Below are positions 1-11,222 of a DNA stretch of 64,000 nucleotides, in pieces. The position numbers and the translations under genes were made by a program. Every line of letters starts with the position of its first letter. The first letter of the stretch is position 1. A model generated the notes under the pieces. The model was not told where the DNA came from and did no database searches. It saw only the letters and a program-made list of their open reading frames with translations. This DNA is from Spiroplasma endosymbiont of Amphimallon solstitiale (GTDB taxonomy: Bacteria > Bacillota_I > Bacilli_A > Mycoplasmatales > VBWQ01), in the NCBI RefSeq assembly GCF_964030965.1, contig NZ_OZ034999.1, forward strand, positions 1,488,001 through 1,552,000, read 5' to 3'.

Positions 1-377
1 TGATTAAATTGACGTTGACGCCCTTTTTGAGGTCTTTCATATCGAAACATTGAACCATAATAAAAATACTTTAACGTTTGCTTAGATTTATATAATTTAT
101 TTTCAATTATAGCACGAACAATACCTGCTGTTCCTTCAGGACGAAGAGCTAATAATCTATCATTTTTATCATTAAATTGATAAATTTCTTTCTGAATAAT
201 ATCAGTTGTATCTCCCACAGCTCGTAAAAATAGTTGAGCATTTTCAAAAATAGGAGTAATAAATTCTTGATAATTATATTTAATTGCACACTGTGTTAAA
301 GATTTAATAATATTACGATATATAATAACCTCTTCATTATACATATCACGTGTTCCTCTTGCTTTTTGAAATTGCAT
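1..377 (-). CDS. hisS: Histidyl-tRNA synthetase, N-terminal part (cut by window start)
   Basis: Class II histidyl-tRNA synthetase charges tRNA-His with histidine in the cytoplasm. About 125 codons are visible. The product opens MQFQKARGTRD, the conserved HisRS start with the RGTRD motif. It continues with class II motif features, including LRPEGTAGIVRA and the arginine-rich FRYERPQKGRQRQF segment. The ATG at 377 has the purine-rich RBS GGAG about 11 bases upstream. The gene lies directly behind a T-box leader and an intrinsic terminator, so transcription should depend on uncharged tRNA. The C-terminal half lies outside the window. Confidence 0.95.
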   Translation of the reverse strand, partial: MQFQKARGTRDMYNEEVIIYRNIIKSLTQCAIKYNYQEFITPIFENAQLFLRAVGDTTDIIQKEIYQFNDKNDRLLALRPEGTAGIVRAIIENKLYKSKQTLKYFYYGSMFRYERPQKGRQRQFN

Positions 378-418
378 ACTTTTTTTACTCCTTTTAATAA
401 AAATAAATCTTCTAAAAA

Positions 419-443
419 AACGTTCCTTTATTTTAGGAACGTT
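419..443 (-). terminator. T-box-controlled intrinsic terminator of hisS
   Basis: On the minus strand AACGTTCC and GGAACGTT flank a short loop, followed by a run of T. The 5' arm lies just downstream of the T-box sequence. This is the expected place for the terminator that competes with the antiterminator. Confidence 0.85.
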
Positions 444-618
444 TCTTAACGCGGTACCATCCTAATTCATTTACAAAGTAAATGCACTTAATTATAATTT
501 ATCATATTTAATTAATTAATAATACAAGCTATTTAATGTCATAAAATTAGTTAACAAATGTTTGCACCAACCACACTGTCTCCTAATGTTTACCCTAAAT
601 TTACTTTTAAATGCTGAA
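444..618 (-). promoter_or_regulatory. T-box riboswitch leader upstream of hisS
   Basis: The minus strand carries AGGATGGTACCGCG (450-463), a near-perfect T-box that pairs with the acceptor end of uncharged tRNA. Further upstream is the Stem I distal element GGTTGGTGCAAAC, preceded by an AG-rich bulge. A CAT triplet at 536-538, within TGACATTAAA, is a plausible histidine specifier codon. Uncharged tRNA-His should stabilise the antiterminator and let transcription enter hisS. The specifier position is an inference from layout and was not folded. Confidence 0.85.
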
Positions 619-621
619 AAT

Positions 622-627
622 ATTATA
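622..627 (-). promoter_or_regulatory. -10 box of the hisS T-box transcript
   Basis: TATAAT on the minus strand lies about 20 bases upstream of the T-box Stem I and just after the relA stop codon. hisS therefore has its own promoter between relA and the leader. No convincing -35 box is visible. Confidence 0.6.
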
Positions 628-635
628 CTAAAATA

Positions 636-2888
636 TTACATAATTATTCTGTTTATTGCAATAATATCAGGAATTTTTTTAATTGATGAAATAATTTGAT
701 GTAAACGTTCAATATTAGAAACTTTAATTAAAATTTTTAAACTTCCATGATTTTCCTTAAGCTTATTATTAGCATCAATACTTTGAATTTGTGCCTTTAA
801 ATAGCCCAAAATATTTAAAACATCAGTCATCAATGCTGGTCGATCTAAATATTGAATTTGAATTTTTGAATTATAAAGATGATGACTGGTTGCTAATAAA
901 TTTCACTTAGTATCAATAATACGTTCTTTACGCTCTGGCAAACTAACATTAGGACAAATTAAACGATGAACTTTAATACCTTGCCCTTTAGTAATATAAC
1001 CCGCAATTGGTTCATCAGGGATAGGTAAGCAACAATGAGCCAATGATGTTTTAGTATTGGGGGCATTTTCAATAATAATTTCATTATTACTACTTAAATT
1101 CATTGTTGTTTGTTGTTTAGTTTTTAATTCTTGAAATGTTGCTGAATCACTATATAAAATAGTAGTAACCGCCTGTTCAATTGTATAAGTTCCATTAGCA
1201 ACATCTAAGCAAAAATCTTCATACGTTTTATATTTTAATGATCTAATTCTTGACATAATAACATTACGTTTTGCAATTTTTCAACGAATGTGATTTTCAA
1301 TAATATATTCTTCTATTTTTTCCTTTGTTTTTTTTATTTTCTCTTTGTTTTCTGTATCTTTAATTTTATTTTCTTGATTAAATTTTTCTTGCTGATTATT
1401 TAAATATTTTTTTATTTTATGTTGAGCAAAATTGGTCTTAACAATATTTAATCAATCACGAGAAGGACGTGCGGTTTTTGCAGTTTTAATTTCAACAATA
1501 TCACCTGATTTTAAAACAGTATTAATAGGAGAATAAATACCATTTATTCTTGCACCTACTGTTGTTTCACCAATTTCAGTATGAACTTTAAAAGCAAAAT
1601 CTAAAACAGTTGAACCAAATGGTAATGTTATAACATTACCATTTGGAGTTAATACATAAATTAAATCACTAAAAATATCTTGTCGAATTTCTTTTTCTAA
1701 ATTATTATCTTTGGCAATATTATCTGCTAATATGTTTTCATCAACATTTGGATTTAAGTCATTTAAATTTAATATTTCTTGAAAAATATTTAATTTTTCA
1801 TCAATTTCTGCTTGACGTTTCTTAGGATTTTTATTTTCCCCTTCTTTATATCTTCAATGCGAAGCTGCACCTGCTTCAGCAAAATCTTCCATTTCTTCAG
1901 TTCTAATTTGTAATTCATAAATTTCATTATCAAAAACAACAGATGTATGTAATGATTGATACATATTATTTTTTGGTGTTGCAATATAATCTTTAAATCT
2001 ACCCGGAACAGGAGTAAAACTTTGATGAATATAACCCAAAATGGCATAACAACTATCAATAGAATTAGTAACAACTCTAATTGCTAAAATATCATGTATA
2101 TCATCAAAATCTTTTCCAAAATAATACATTTTACGATAAATAGAATATAAGTGTTTACTACGACCATAAATTTTAAAAATTAAATTTTTATGTTGTGATA
2201 ATGTTTTACTTAATTCTTTAATAATTTCATTAACTAATTTTTCACGTTTTTCACGATCCAAATTAATAAGGTTATCAATTTTTTTATATTCTTTAGGATG
2301 TAATACTGCAAAAGAACGATCTTCTAGTTCTGATTGTAATTTACGCATACCTAGACGATGAGCAATAGAAGCATAAACTTCTAAAGTTTCTTTAGCAATA
2401 ATTATTTGTTTTTCGGGATTTAAAAAATTAATAGTTCTAATATTATGTAAACGATCTGCCATTTTAATAATAATGACACGAATATCATGAGCTAAACTTA
2501 AATATAATTTACGTAAATAATTAGCTTTAATTTCATTTCTTTTTTCTTTTGCAAAATGACTAACTTTAGTTACAGCTAAAACTAAATTAGCAACTTCCAA
2601 ACCAAATTCTGCTGCTAACTCATCAAAAGTTGTTGGTGTATCTTCTAAAATATCATGTAAAAAGCCTGCTTGTATTGAAGAGACATCTAAATGTCATAAT
2701 ACTAAATTATATGCTGTTGATAAAACATGATAAATATAAGGATCACCATTCTTTCGATATTGATCTTTATGTTTTAATAATGCATATTCATAAGCTACTT
2801 TAATTTTTGTAATTTGCTTAGGATCTTTGATAAATGTTTTTGCTTCCGCTAATAATTGGTTAAAATCTTTACAAGTTAAATTATTCAT
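636..2888 (-). CDS. relA: Bifunctional (p)ppGpp synthetase/hydrolase (Rel)
   Basis: The product makes and degrades the stringent-response alarmone (p)ppGpp. Read with UGA as Trp it is one 750-residue frame, the usual length of Firmicutes Rel. The domains in order are: an N-terminal HD hydrolase domain with the HD pair near residue 78 (HDILED) and KMADRLHN further on; a synthetase domain with GRFKDYIATPK near residue 296 and YELQIRT; a TGS domain around residues 405-465; and a C-terminal ACT domain. The frame appears in several blocks under the standard code only because of UGA codons. It follows apt by 13 bases, in the conserved secDF-apt-rel order. The hydrolase HD motif is intact, so both activities look possible. 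Confidence 0.95.
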
Positions 2889-2901
2889 TATTTACTACTT
2901 A

Positions 2902-3423
2902 TTAAAACTGAATTATTTCTAACAGCGGAATATTATCAAAATGATGTTTATTAGCAAATTCAGAAAGCGAAATTAAAGTAGCAATGCCAACTGATTGAGC
3001 ATTACTTTGTTTTATTAAATTAAGACAAGCATTAATTGTTCCTGAAGTTGCAATCAAATCATCAATTATTACTACTTTATCTTTTGTTGAAAGTACATTT
3101 TGCTGCATTTCTAATATAGCAGTACCGTACTCTAAATCATAAGTTACTTTATAGGTTTTACCTGGTAATTTACCTTTTTTGCGTGCAAGAACTAATTTGA
3201 TACCCAACTTATATGCTATAGCAGCACCAAAAATAAATCCTCTTGCTTCAGGTGCTAAAATTGCTGTTGCTCCACATTTTTTAATAAAATCTACAAAAAT
3301 ATTAACAACACTTTGAAATGCTTCTGGATTACTTAATATTGGGTTAATATCTTTAAATTGGATACCTTTAATTGGAAAATCAGGAATATTAATAATATTT
3401 TTTTTTAATGATTCTTTTGTCAT
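2902..3423 (-). CDS. apt: Adenine phosphoribosyltransferase
   Basis: The enzyme salvages adenine to AMP using PRPP. Mollicutes do not make purines de novo, so this is a core gene. The 173-residue product carries the PRPP-binding loop VVIIDDLIATSGT and the ATAILAPEARGFIFG segment typical of Apt. I chose the ATG at 3423 over the upstream GTG at 3432 because AGGTGG lies 5 bases before it. The GTG would be inside that ribosome-binding site. It starts about ten bases downstream of the secDF stop and is followed by relA, suggesting one operon. Confidence 0.95.
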   Translation of the reverse strand: MTKESLKKNIINIPDFPIKGIQFKDINPILSNPEAFQSVVNIFVDFIKKCGATAILAPEARGFIFGAAIAYKLGIKLVLARKKGKLPGKTYKVTYDLEYGTAILEMQQNVLSTKDKVVIIDDLIATSGTINACLNLIKQSNAQSVGIATLISLSEFANKHHFDNIPLLEIIQF

Positions 3424-3432
3424 TGCAACCAC

Positions 3433-6400
3433 CTATTCATTAATACCTTTAATAACATATTCATCTGCACCAATGAAATGTTTTTTAATTTTATTAATAC
3501 GTTTTTTATATCTATAAACTCTTCATTTCTCAAAATAAGTTCAAATAAAAGGAGCAATAAAGTAAGATGATACTAAACTTACTATACAACCTATTAATAA
3601 TGATAAACTAACTATTCAGAAACTAGGAATAATAAACATAACAATTACTGATGTTATTAACACTACACCATTAATAACTAATGTTCTTGGTAAAGCCTTT
3701 TGAACACTTTTATTTGAAATTTCAATTATTTCTTCTGTGCTAATAACTTGTGTTTGATTATTATTAATCTTAATTTCACGAATATTATCAAAAATTGACA
3801 TAATACTAATTATTGTTAAAATCATTACTCCCAATAATATTCCAACAATTGAAGTAGAAATTACAATTTGGAAAATACTAATAATAGCAAGTGTCATTAG
3901 TAAACTAAAAATAATAGCTAAAATTAAAGGAATAACATAAGTTAATTGAAATCTAATAATAATATAAATTAAAATAACAATAAAAGATAAAGCAATTGAA
4001 ATAATCATATTAACTAATAAATCTACACCTGACTTAGCAACAACTAGATCAATTTCTCCTCATTGTAAAATAGATTCTTGTTTTCAATTTCTAGTAATCT
4101 CCCCTAAAAAATTCTTAAACCTTTGCTGCATACTTTGAGAATTTACTGTTGTTTGAACAATAATTTTAAACTGATATGGTTTTCCTTCACCACCAGCAAT
4201 TAAGGAAAAATTAATATTTTTAAAATATTTACTAAATTGACTATTATTTTGAATTTCTTTACTAATAAAATCTTTTGCTAATTCTGCTTCTTTAATAATA
4301 TTGTAACTAGGATCACTTGGATCTTGAGTAATTGTACCCATTCCAACAAAATCAGTTCGTTGATCAAAACCAGAACCAAAATTAGAACCAATTACACCAT
4401 AAGTAATACCTGAAGCAAGAACAATAACAGCAGAGCCCGAAAGAATTCATTTTGTTAATTTATGAAAATAATTTCAGTTACTTATTTTAAGTTTTGAAAA
4501 AACATTTTTAAAATTAACTAATATTTTTTTGTCTTTTGTTTTAACTATTTGAATTTTTAACGGTTTTAATGCATTAATTAATTCTTGTTTCAGTTTATTA
4601 ATTTCTTGTGAAAGATTTAATTTTAAATCTTTTACTTTTGACTTATAAACTGATCTTGATTTACTATGTTCTTTTTTTAATTGCTGCTTATCAACTTTAA
4701 ATTTTTTAATTAATTCTTTAACTTTATTTTTATAATTAATTTGAAGCTGACATTTTTCTGAAATTAATTGTTTTTTTATTTTTTTATCATCAGTTTTAAT
4801 ATTATTTGTATCTATTAAATTATTTAAAACTATAGTCCTTTTTCTACTAATATTATTAGTTCCTAAAAGTTGAGGTTTATTTTCTAACCAGTTATTTCGT
4901 AATAATGTTCATAACATTAATCTTAATAAGATAATTCCAAAAATAATTACACCAAAAGTAGCAATAGAAGTCATAATAATAAAACCTTTGATAGCACGAG
5001 TTCCAAATCAGAAAATAGTTAAATTAACAATTAAAATAATAGCGCTACAATCTAATGAAGAGGATAATGTTTTCTTATTTGCTGATTTAAAAGCACTAAT
5101 CAAAGTTTTACCTTGCATATATTCATTTTTAAAACGTTCCAACAAATTAATAATCGTATCTAATAATAATGCAAAACCAATAATTAAAGCAATTACGCTT
5201 TCAGGAGCAATTATACCATTAATGAAAACAAAACTAACAATAGTAAATAATAAAAATAATGATATTATAATTAGAACAATAACTCCTAACATACGATAAT
5301 AAAACAGAACAATAGTCATAAGAACAAAGGTAACTAATATAATAATAACAACTGCAATTTTTAAAGATGTTGCACCTAGCGTTGGACTAACATTAGCATA
5401 AGATAACATAGTAAAATTATTTTTTGACAATCCTGATGTTAAAACACTTTTCATTTGTTCAACTGTTTCAAGATTAAAAGTATCTGAATTAATTAAAATA
5501 CTATTGCTAGTTACTTTAACTTCACCAACTCAATATGGAATATAACGATAATCAATAACATCTTCATGTAAAATATCTGAAACATCTGGTAAACGTAGTA
5601 AATCTTTAATATAAGGCAATCATGCATTCATAGGTGAACCAACAATAGGAGAAGCAAAAGGATCAAAACGATTAGCAGGATCATATGTATTTTTTTCATC
5701 ATTAGTATCAACAGAAAGACTATGAACTGAACCTAAATTATCAGAATAAATTCAATTAATACCAAATTGACCATTTTGATTAGGATTTAATAGTCGTGCT
5801 AAAGTAGGGTCTTGTGCTTTAGCTCTAGCTAAAATATCAGTACCTTTACCAAGACCTGGTGTATTATTATCTAATAATGATGTTAATGATGCTTTAATCT
5901 TACCATCAGTATCATTTTTAAGATTATCAATTATAAAAGCAAGGGAGCGAATACCCTCCATACTACTTCGAATATAATCAAATAACTGACCAATATCTGA
6001 ATAAATATAAAATGTATTTTCTTTGGCAGAAGTAAGTTCTTTTAAAACTGAATCATTTTTAACATCAAAAACAAGTTCTGGGCGATGAGTAACAGAATTA
6101 TTAACAGCTTTAATAGCAGAAAAAACATCACTAGTTAATAATCTTTTATCTCTTTTTGTTCAAGTAGTAGCTTTGTCATCTTTCTTTTCGGTTGCTAATA
6201 AGTCATTACCATCTTTATCAACAATATAAGAATAACCACGTCGTGATACACTGTGAACAAAAGTAGAAATATCAACTCCCGCATCTTTACTCAACGCTAA
6301 ATTATACTTATTATGATTACTGCTAGTAATGCTTTCAATATAAACGTTACTAGTACCTAAAGGATCAACTCTGTCTTTTAATAAATTAATAACATCTTTT

Positions 6401-6597
6401 TGTTTACCTTTACCCTCATATTGAACTTGTGTTTGATAACCACCAGCAAACTCAATACTTAATTTACTATTATTTTCAACATATTTAGCACTAAACACTA
6501 CTGAAATTATTATTGCAGAAACAATAATTATTAAACTAAAAATTCTTAAAAAAAATCCAAGATTTTTAGTTTTTCTTGTCCTAGAAGAAGTGTTCAT
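3433..6597 (-). CDS. secDF: Fused protein-export membrane protein SecDF
   Basis: SecDF is an RND-type membrane protein that assists the SecYEG/SecA translocase on the outer face of the membrane. The frame is one 1,054-residue product when UGA is Trp. Membrane segment TM1 spans about residues 13-36. A large extracellular P1 region follows, then a SecD membrane bundle. The SecF half has another extracellular domain and a final TM cluster. Between the halves, at about residues 579-700, lies a Lys/Glu-rich, coiled-coil-like cytoplasmic linker that ordinary SecDF proteins lack. The start ATG has AGGAGTG upstream. The stop TAG at 3433-3435 abuts the apt ribosome-binding site. Typical bacterial SecDF is about 740-850 residues, so this one is long. 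Confidence 0.9.
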
Positions 6598-6718
6598 ATT
6601 TCTTCACTCCTAAATCATTTTATTTGTATAAACATAGATTGTATATTATTTAAGCACTATATAAGAATACCAACATTCGTTATAAATAACAATTGTTTTA
6701 CAGTAATATCAAAAATAA

Positions 6719-7833
6719 TTATTTTCTAAATAAAATTATATTATTATTAATATACTCTTTACCAATAATTGTTATTTTACGACCCTTAGTTGTCTTAGTA
6801 ATTAAACCACAATGAATAAGTCAAGGTTCATAATGAATTTCAAGATTTTTTCTTTCTTCATTCAAAAGTTGACAAATAGTTTCAATACTCAAACTTTTAT
6901 CTAAATTTACATTATTAAACAATGCTAAATATGCCAATTGTAAACTATTTAAACCTAAAGGATAAATTTGCAAAAAAAATAAAATTTGCAAAATATTAGT
7001 TTCATTTAAATCTACATTCATAACAACGCAATAATTATACAATTGTTTAATGATGTTAATAATGAGTCGCGGAATATTACTTTAATTTTGTAGAAAAGTA
7101 ATGATACATGATAAAGTGTTATTTTTAGAGAATTTTTACACTAAATAATGTTACTTTTAACAAATTTTTAATTAAAAATAATATTTTAAGTGTAAATTGA
7201 TGAATAATTTTTGGTCATCCATACTTTTCTACATAATTAAAAGAATATTACGACAATGATTAGCAATAATATTTATTATATTATTTTCTAATTTTGAATT
7301 TAAACTTAAAGAAACTTGTGAAATAATACTTTTAATATCCTGATAATTATAATCAGATAATTGTAAAATATTAGGAATACGACTTATCAACGCTTTAGTT
7401 AAGATTCCTACTTTATTAGTAGCACCAATAAATGTAAAAGAGGGTAAATTAATTTTACAATTCAGGTATTATAATCTTTACCAATCATAATATTAATAAA
7501 ATTACCTTCTAATGCAGAATATAATACTTCTAATATTTCATAGTTAACAACATGAATTTCATCAATAAAAACTATATCAGATTGTTTGATATTTGCTAAA
7601 ATACTAATAATATCGCTAGTTTTATTAATGCTTGTTCCTTCTAAACTATGAAAATTTACTTGCAATTCTTCTGCTATTAATCGTGCAATAGTTGTTTTTC
7701 CAATACCAGGAGGACCAATTAATAAAATATGACTTAAAGCAATATTTTGAATTTTACTACCTTTGATTAAAATTAGAATACGTTCAATAACATTATTTTG
7801 TCCAACAAAATTATTAAAACTACTAATACCCAT
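6719..7833 (-). pseudogene. ruvB: Holliday junction helicase subunit RuvB, broken
   Basis: RuvB is the AAA+ motor that drives branch migration with RuvA. The N-terminal part (from ATG 7833) has Walker A GPPGIGKTT at residues 40-48 and Walker B VFIDEIH. The C-terminal part (6719-7072) is the winged-helix DNA-binding domain ending in a GLITKTTKGRK segment. There are two lesions. First, near 7455 the frame changes by one base in an A-run, so GKDYNTWIVK is out of frame with the following INLPSFTFIGATNK. Second, a MITE at 7080-7242 interrupts CRNIPRLIINII. Removing the MITE and one 8-bp duplication, and restoring one base, gives 945 nt, a 314-residue RuvB of normal length. The gene is therefore a recent pseudogene. 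A sequencing error could explain the base deletion but not the MITE. Confidence 0.9.
7080..7242 (-). mobile_element. MITE copy 1 (in ruvB)
   Basis: 163-bp miniature element with TTTAATTTTGTAGAAAAG at one end and the inverted partner at the other. It is flanked by the 8-bp direct repeat GAATATTA (7072-7079 and 7243-7250). Strand is given relative to the orientation that begins TTTTAATTATG. Confidence 0.95.
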
Positions 7834-8562
7834 ATTTTATTTCCTTAATAGCTAATGCAATAATTTCTTTTAATTATGTAGAAAAGTATGGATGACCAAA
7901 AATTATTCATCAATTTACACTTAAAATATTATTTTTAATTAAAAATTTGTTAAAAGTAACATTATTTAGTGTAAAAATTCTCTAAAAATAACACTTTATC
8001 ATGTATCATTACTTTTCTACAAAATTAAAAATAATTTCTTCAACTTCCAAATCTCAATTAATATTTCTTAATAAAAAATTATTAATTACTATTGAACTAA
8101 AACCTAATTTTAATAATGTATCAAATACTAAATCTGATTTTTCATTTTGACTAGTTGTTAAATTACTTACTACTTTAATATGATTACTAAAATAATTAAT
8201 AATATTATTAGCAATTTTATGAGTTATACCTTTACACTGTTGCAATATCTTATAATCTTGTTTGCTTATAGCCAACTTAATACTATCAAGTGATAGTTGA
8301 TTTAATAATCTTAAAGCAGTTTTTGGTCCAATATTACTAATATTAAGTAAATGAATAAAAAAGGTTTTTATTGGTTTTGATACAAACCCAAAAAATTGTT
8401 CATAAGTTGGTTTTTGATGAAAATAAACATAAATTTTCACTTTAATATTTAATGGTAATGTTTGTAAATTAACACCTTCAATAATATATCCATGATCATT
8501 ACATTCAAAAATAATTTTATTTTCATAAAATTCTTTAATAATACCTAAAAATATTCATCCAT
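7823..8562 (-). pseudogene. ruvA: Holliday junction DNA-binding subunit RuvA, broken
   Basis: RuvA tetramers bind the Holliday junction and load RuvB. The visible middle has the helix-hairpin-helix segment NISNIGPKTALRLLNQ. The ATG at 8562 has a strong GGAGG site 8 bases upstream, but its frame stops after five codons (MDEYF). One extra T in the T5 run would give MDEYFLGIIKEFYENK, a sensible RuvA start. A MITE at 7868-8030 then cuts off the last 15 residues of domain III. Removing it with one 8-bp repeat and restoring one T gives 570 nt (189 residues), close to the family norm. The original stop overlaps the ruvB start (ATGGGTATTAG). A rare non-AUG start downstream could still give a protein lacking the C-terminus. 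Confidence 0.85.
7868..8030 (+). mobile_element. MITE copy 2 (in ruvA 3' end)
   Basis: 163-bp element with the same termini as copy 1, in the opposite orientation. The flanking 8-bp direct repeat is ATAATTTC (7860-7867 and 8031-8038). It lies in the last codons of ruvA, immediately upstream of ruvB. Confidence 0.95.
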
Positions 8563-8622
8563 GACTTATTCCTCCTTTTCTATTCTTACTATTAATTAGA
8601 TGAAAAAGAAAAATAAACCTTT

Positions 8623-9345
8623 TTATTTTTTAAAATTATGTTCAATTGAAAGCACATCATCATCATTTTCAATTGTTTCTAACAATATATCAATTAATTT
8701 AATTTGTTGTTGATCAGTAATGATAATCAATTCATGGGGAATATTAACAATTTCATTAGTAATAAAATCATTAATATTATTTTTTTCTAATAAATTAGTT
8801 ACGGCATTTAACTGTTTAGAATTAACTTCAATATCAATGATATCTTCATTTTTTTCAATATTAAAAATTTCAAAATCAATTATTAACTCCAATATTTCTT
8901 CAACTGATAATAAACTTGAAAATTGAATTACCCCCGTTGTTTGAAATAAATATTGAACAGAATTAGTAGCAGCTAAATGACCACCCAATTTATTAAAATA
9001 ACTTCGAATATTACTTGCAGTTCGATTTTTATTATCAGTTAAACAATGAATAATTATGGCAATATTACTTGGTCCATATCCTTCATAAGTGACTGCTTCA
9101 TAATTAGTTGTTTCATTTTTATTACTAGCTTTATTAATAGCACGATTAATATTATCCTTTGGCATATTTATACGTCGTGCTTTTTCTAACATTAATTTCA
9201 ATCGCGGATTATTTTCAACATTTGCACCACCTAATTTAACAGAAACATAAATTTTTCTTGATAATTTTTGAAAAATTTTACCACGTTTGTTATCTTGGAC
9301 ATCTTTACGATGTTTAATATTTGCATATTGCGAATGTCCAGCCAT
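8623..9345 (-). CDS. YebC/PmpR family protein
   Basis: 240 residues opening MAGHSQYANIKHRKDVQDNKRGKIF, with the first residues MAGHS as in nearly all family members; later NMPKDNINRAI is also a family hallmark. YebC proteins are described as DNA-binding regulators and, in more recent work, as factors that relieve ribosome stalling at proline stretches. Length is normal. The RBS AAAGGAATGAG overlaps the end of nadE, which stops 12 bases upstream, so the two are probably co-transcribed. In many bacteria YebC lies beside ruvA/ruvB, as here. Confidence 0.93.
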   Translation of the reverse strand: MAGHSQYANIKHRKDVQDNKRGKIFQKLSRKIYVSVKLGGANVENNPRLKLMLEKARRINMPKDNINRAINKASNKNETTNYEAVTYEGYGPSNIAIIIHCLTDNKNRTASNIRSYFNKLGGHLAATNSVQYLFQTTGVIQFSSLLSVEEILELIIDFEIFNIEKNEDIIDIEVNSKQLNAVTNLLEKNNINDFITNEIVNIPHELIIITDQQQIKLIDILLETIENDDDVLSIEHNFKK

Positions 9346-9357
9346 ATTCTCATTCCT

Positions 9358-10104
9358 TTATTTTTTTCTTGTTCATTTCGGAGCTTGCGGTACAGGTATT
9401 CTTTTGTGTGCACTATTCTGATGCATAAATTCAATTTTATTAATTACTGATGATGGTATTAATGATTTATTTCCTAGTAAATATTGATCTAATTGTTCAT
9501 ACTTAAATTGCATTTCCATTTCATCAGTTTGTCCATCTCATAAACCAGCAGTTGGCTTACGAATAATGATCTCTTCACTAACTTTTAATATCTTTGCTGC
9601 AGCAAAAACATCTTTTTTTAACAAATGAATAATTGGTAATAAATCAACACCACCATCACCATATTTAGTAAAATAACCAATGTGTCATTCATCACTATTA
9701 TCTGTTCCTACAACTAAATAATTATGATTTTGTGCATATGCATAAAGAGTATTCATTCTTAATCTAGCTTTTAAATTGCCTAAAATTAATTTTGATTTTT
9801 CTATATTAATTTCAGTTTCTAATGTTTTTTTAAAACTTAAAAAAACATTATTTAAATTAACTACTTTGGCATTTAATTTATGAATATTAACTAAATTATT
9901 TGCATATTCTAAATCAATATCTGGTGAAAAACAAGGCATAATTAATGCTAAATGATCATTAGGAAAAGCTTTTTTAATCAATAATGCTACTACTGCTGAG
10001 TCAACACCACCACTTAAACCAACAATTAAACCTTTGGCATTTGCTTTTTTTACTTCACTTTGTAAAAATTTAATAATTTCATCTAAATATTGTTCTAAAT
10101 TCAT
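9358..10104 (-). CDS. nadE: NH3-dependent NAD+ synthetase
   Basis: The enzyme amidates nicotinate adenine dinucleotide to NAD+ using ammonia and ATP. The 248-residue product has the N-type ATP pyrophosphatase P-loop SGGVDS at residues 31-36, the VGTDNSDE motif and, past a UGA-Trp, the [16 protein letters not shown] segment. RKPTAGLWDGQTDE follows, as in the family. No glutaminase domain is present, so it should use free ammonia. The stop was found by following the frame through UGA codons to TAA at 9358. It starts 3 bases after the rmuC stop. Confidence 0.93.
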
Positions 10105-10106
10105 AA

Positions 10107-11198
10107 TTATTCACTCTCTTTTATTTCTTCAGACATTTCAAAAATATTGTTATAATGTCCAGCAATTTTATTATGGGTTTTATCTAAAGTTTCAATGGCT
10201 TTATTAGTTGTATCAAAACCAGCCTTAACTTTTTCTCATCTATCAACCCAACGATCAAAATCATCTTTGAATAAACGTAATTTTTTTGCCATTTTTTCTA
10301 AATTTTTATTAAAATCAATGTCTTTACGATTTTTATCAACTGTAAACAAAACAGCAGATAAAGTAGTAGGAGAGGTAATTCAAACACGTTTCTTAAAAGC
10401 ATATTCAACAATATCATCAGCAAATTGTGCGTAAATAAAAGCAAATATTTCTTCAGAAGGAATAAACATTACTGCGCTAGAAATCTTATTTTTAATATTA
10501 ATATATTTTCCAACTTCATCAATTCGTTTACGAATATCATTACGAAAATCTTTTAAATAATTTTCTTTAACTTTAATATCTTCACTTACTAAATACCTTT
10601 GATAGTTATCAATTGAAAACTTTGAATCAATAGCAATTCCTTCTTTTTCAGAATCTGTTTTTACATAGGCATCAACAACTTTGCCATCAATTGTTTTATA
10701 TTGTCGTTCTCATAATTTTTGATTTGAACCCAACATATTAGTCAAAATTTTTTCTAAAACAAATTCACCAACATTACCACGTTTTTTAGTATTAATAAAA
10801 ACTTCTTGTAAACTTTGAATATTATCATTAATTTTTCCTAAAACAGTTGATGATTCTTGTAACTTTGCTAAATCTTTAATAACATCTACTACTTGTCTTT
10901 GAATGACATCAGCATTGCGTTTATAATCATCTTCTTTTTTATCTAAATTTTTTTGAAAATTATCAATATTACTCATTAAATTAATTAATTTTTCGGTTTT
11001 ATCACGATCCGAACCATTTCATGATGTTTTAAAATCATTTAATTGTTCTTTTAAAGTTTCTACTTGCATTTTTAAAAAATCTTGTGCAATTGGGTCGCTA
11101 GTAACCTTCTCACTTTTTTTAATTTGCATATAAATTATTAAGCCACCAATACTACTAATAATTAAAATAACTACCAATAAACTAATTACTATGTCCAT
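10107..11198 (-). CDS. rmuC: RmuC-family protein (DNA recombination/nuclease-like)
   Basis: 363 residues when UGA is Trp. There is one N-terminal membrane helix (about residues 2-24), then a Lys/Glu/Asp-rich coiled coil (about 45-130). The conserved RmuC core follows, with KKRGNVGEFVLEKIL, then IDSKFSIDNY, then SSAVMFIPSEEIFAF. The family restrains recombination at inverted repeats in E. coli, and its core resembles a restriction-endonuclease fold. The start ATG has AGGAAAATAGGA upstream. It is the second gene of an obg-rmuC-nadE-yebC run with very short spacers. Where repeats are so abundant, a factor acting on inverted repeats could matter, but that is speculation. Confidence 0.85.
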
Positions 11199-11222
11199 TT
11201 CCTATTTTCCTTTGCCCTTTTT

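Noticed and set aside
636-2888. relA as a fragmented pseudogene
   Set aside because: All fragments lie in one frame and are joined by UGA-Trp codons; every domain is present at normal length.
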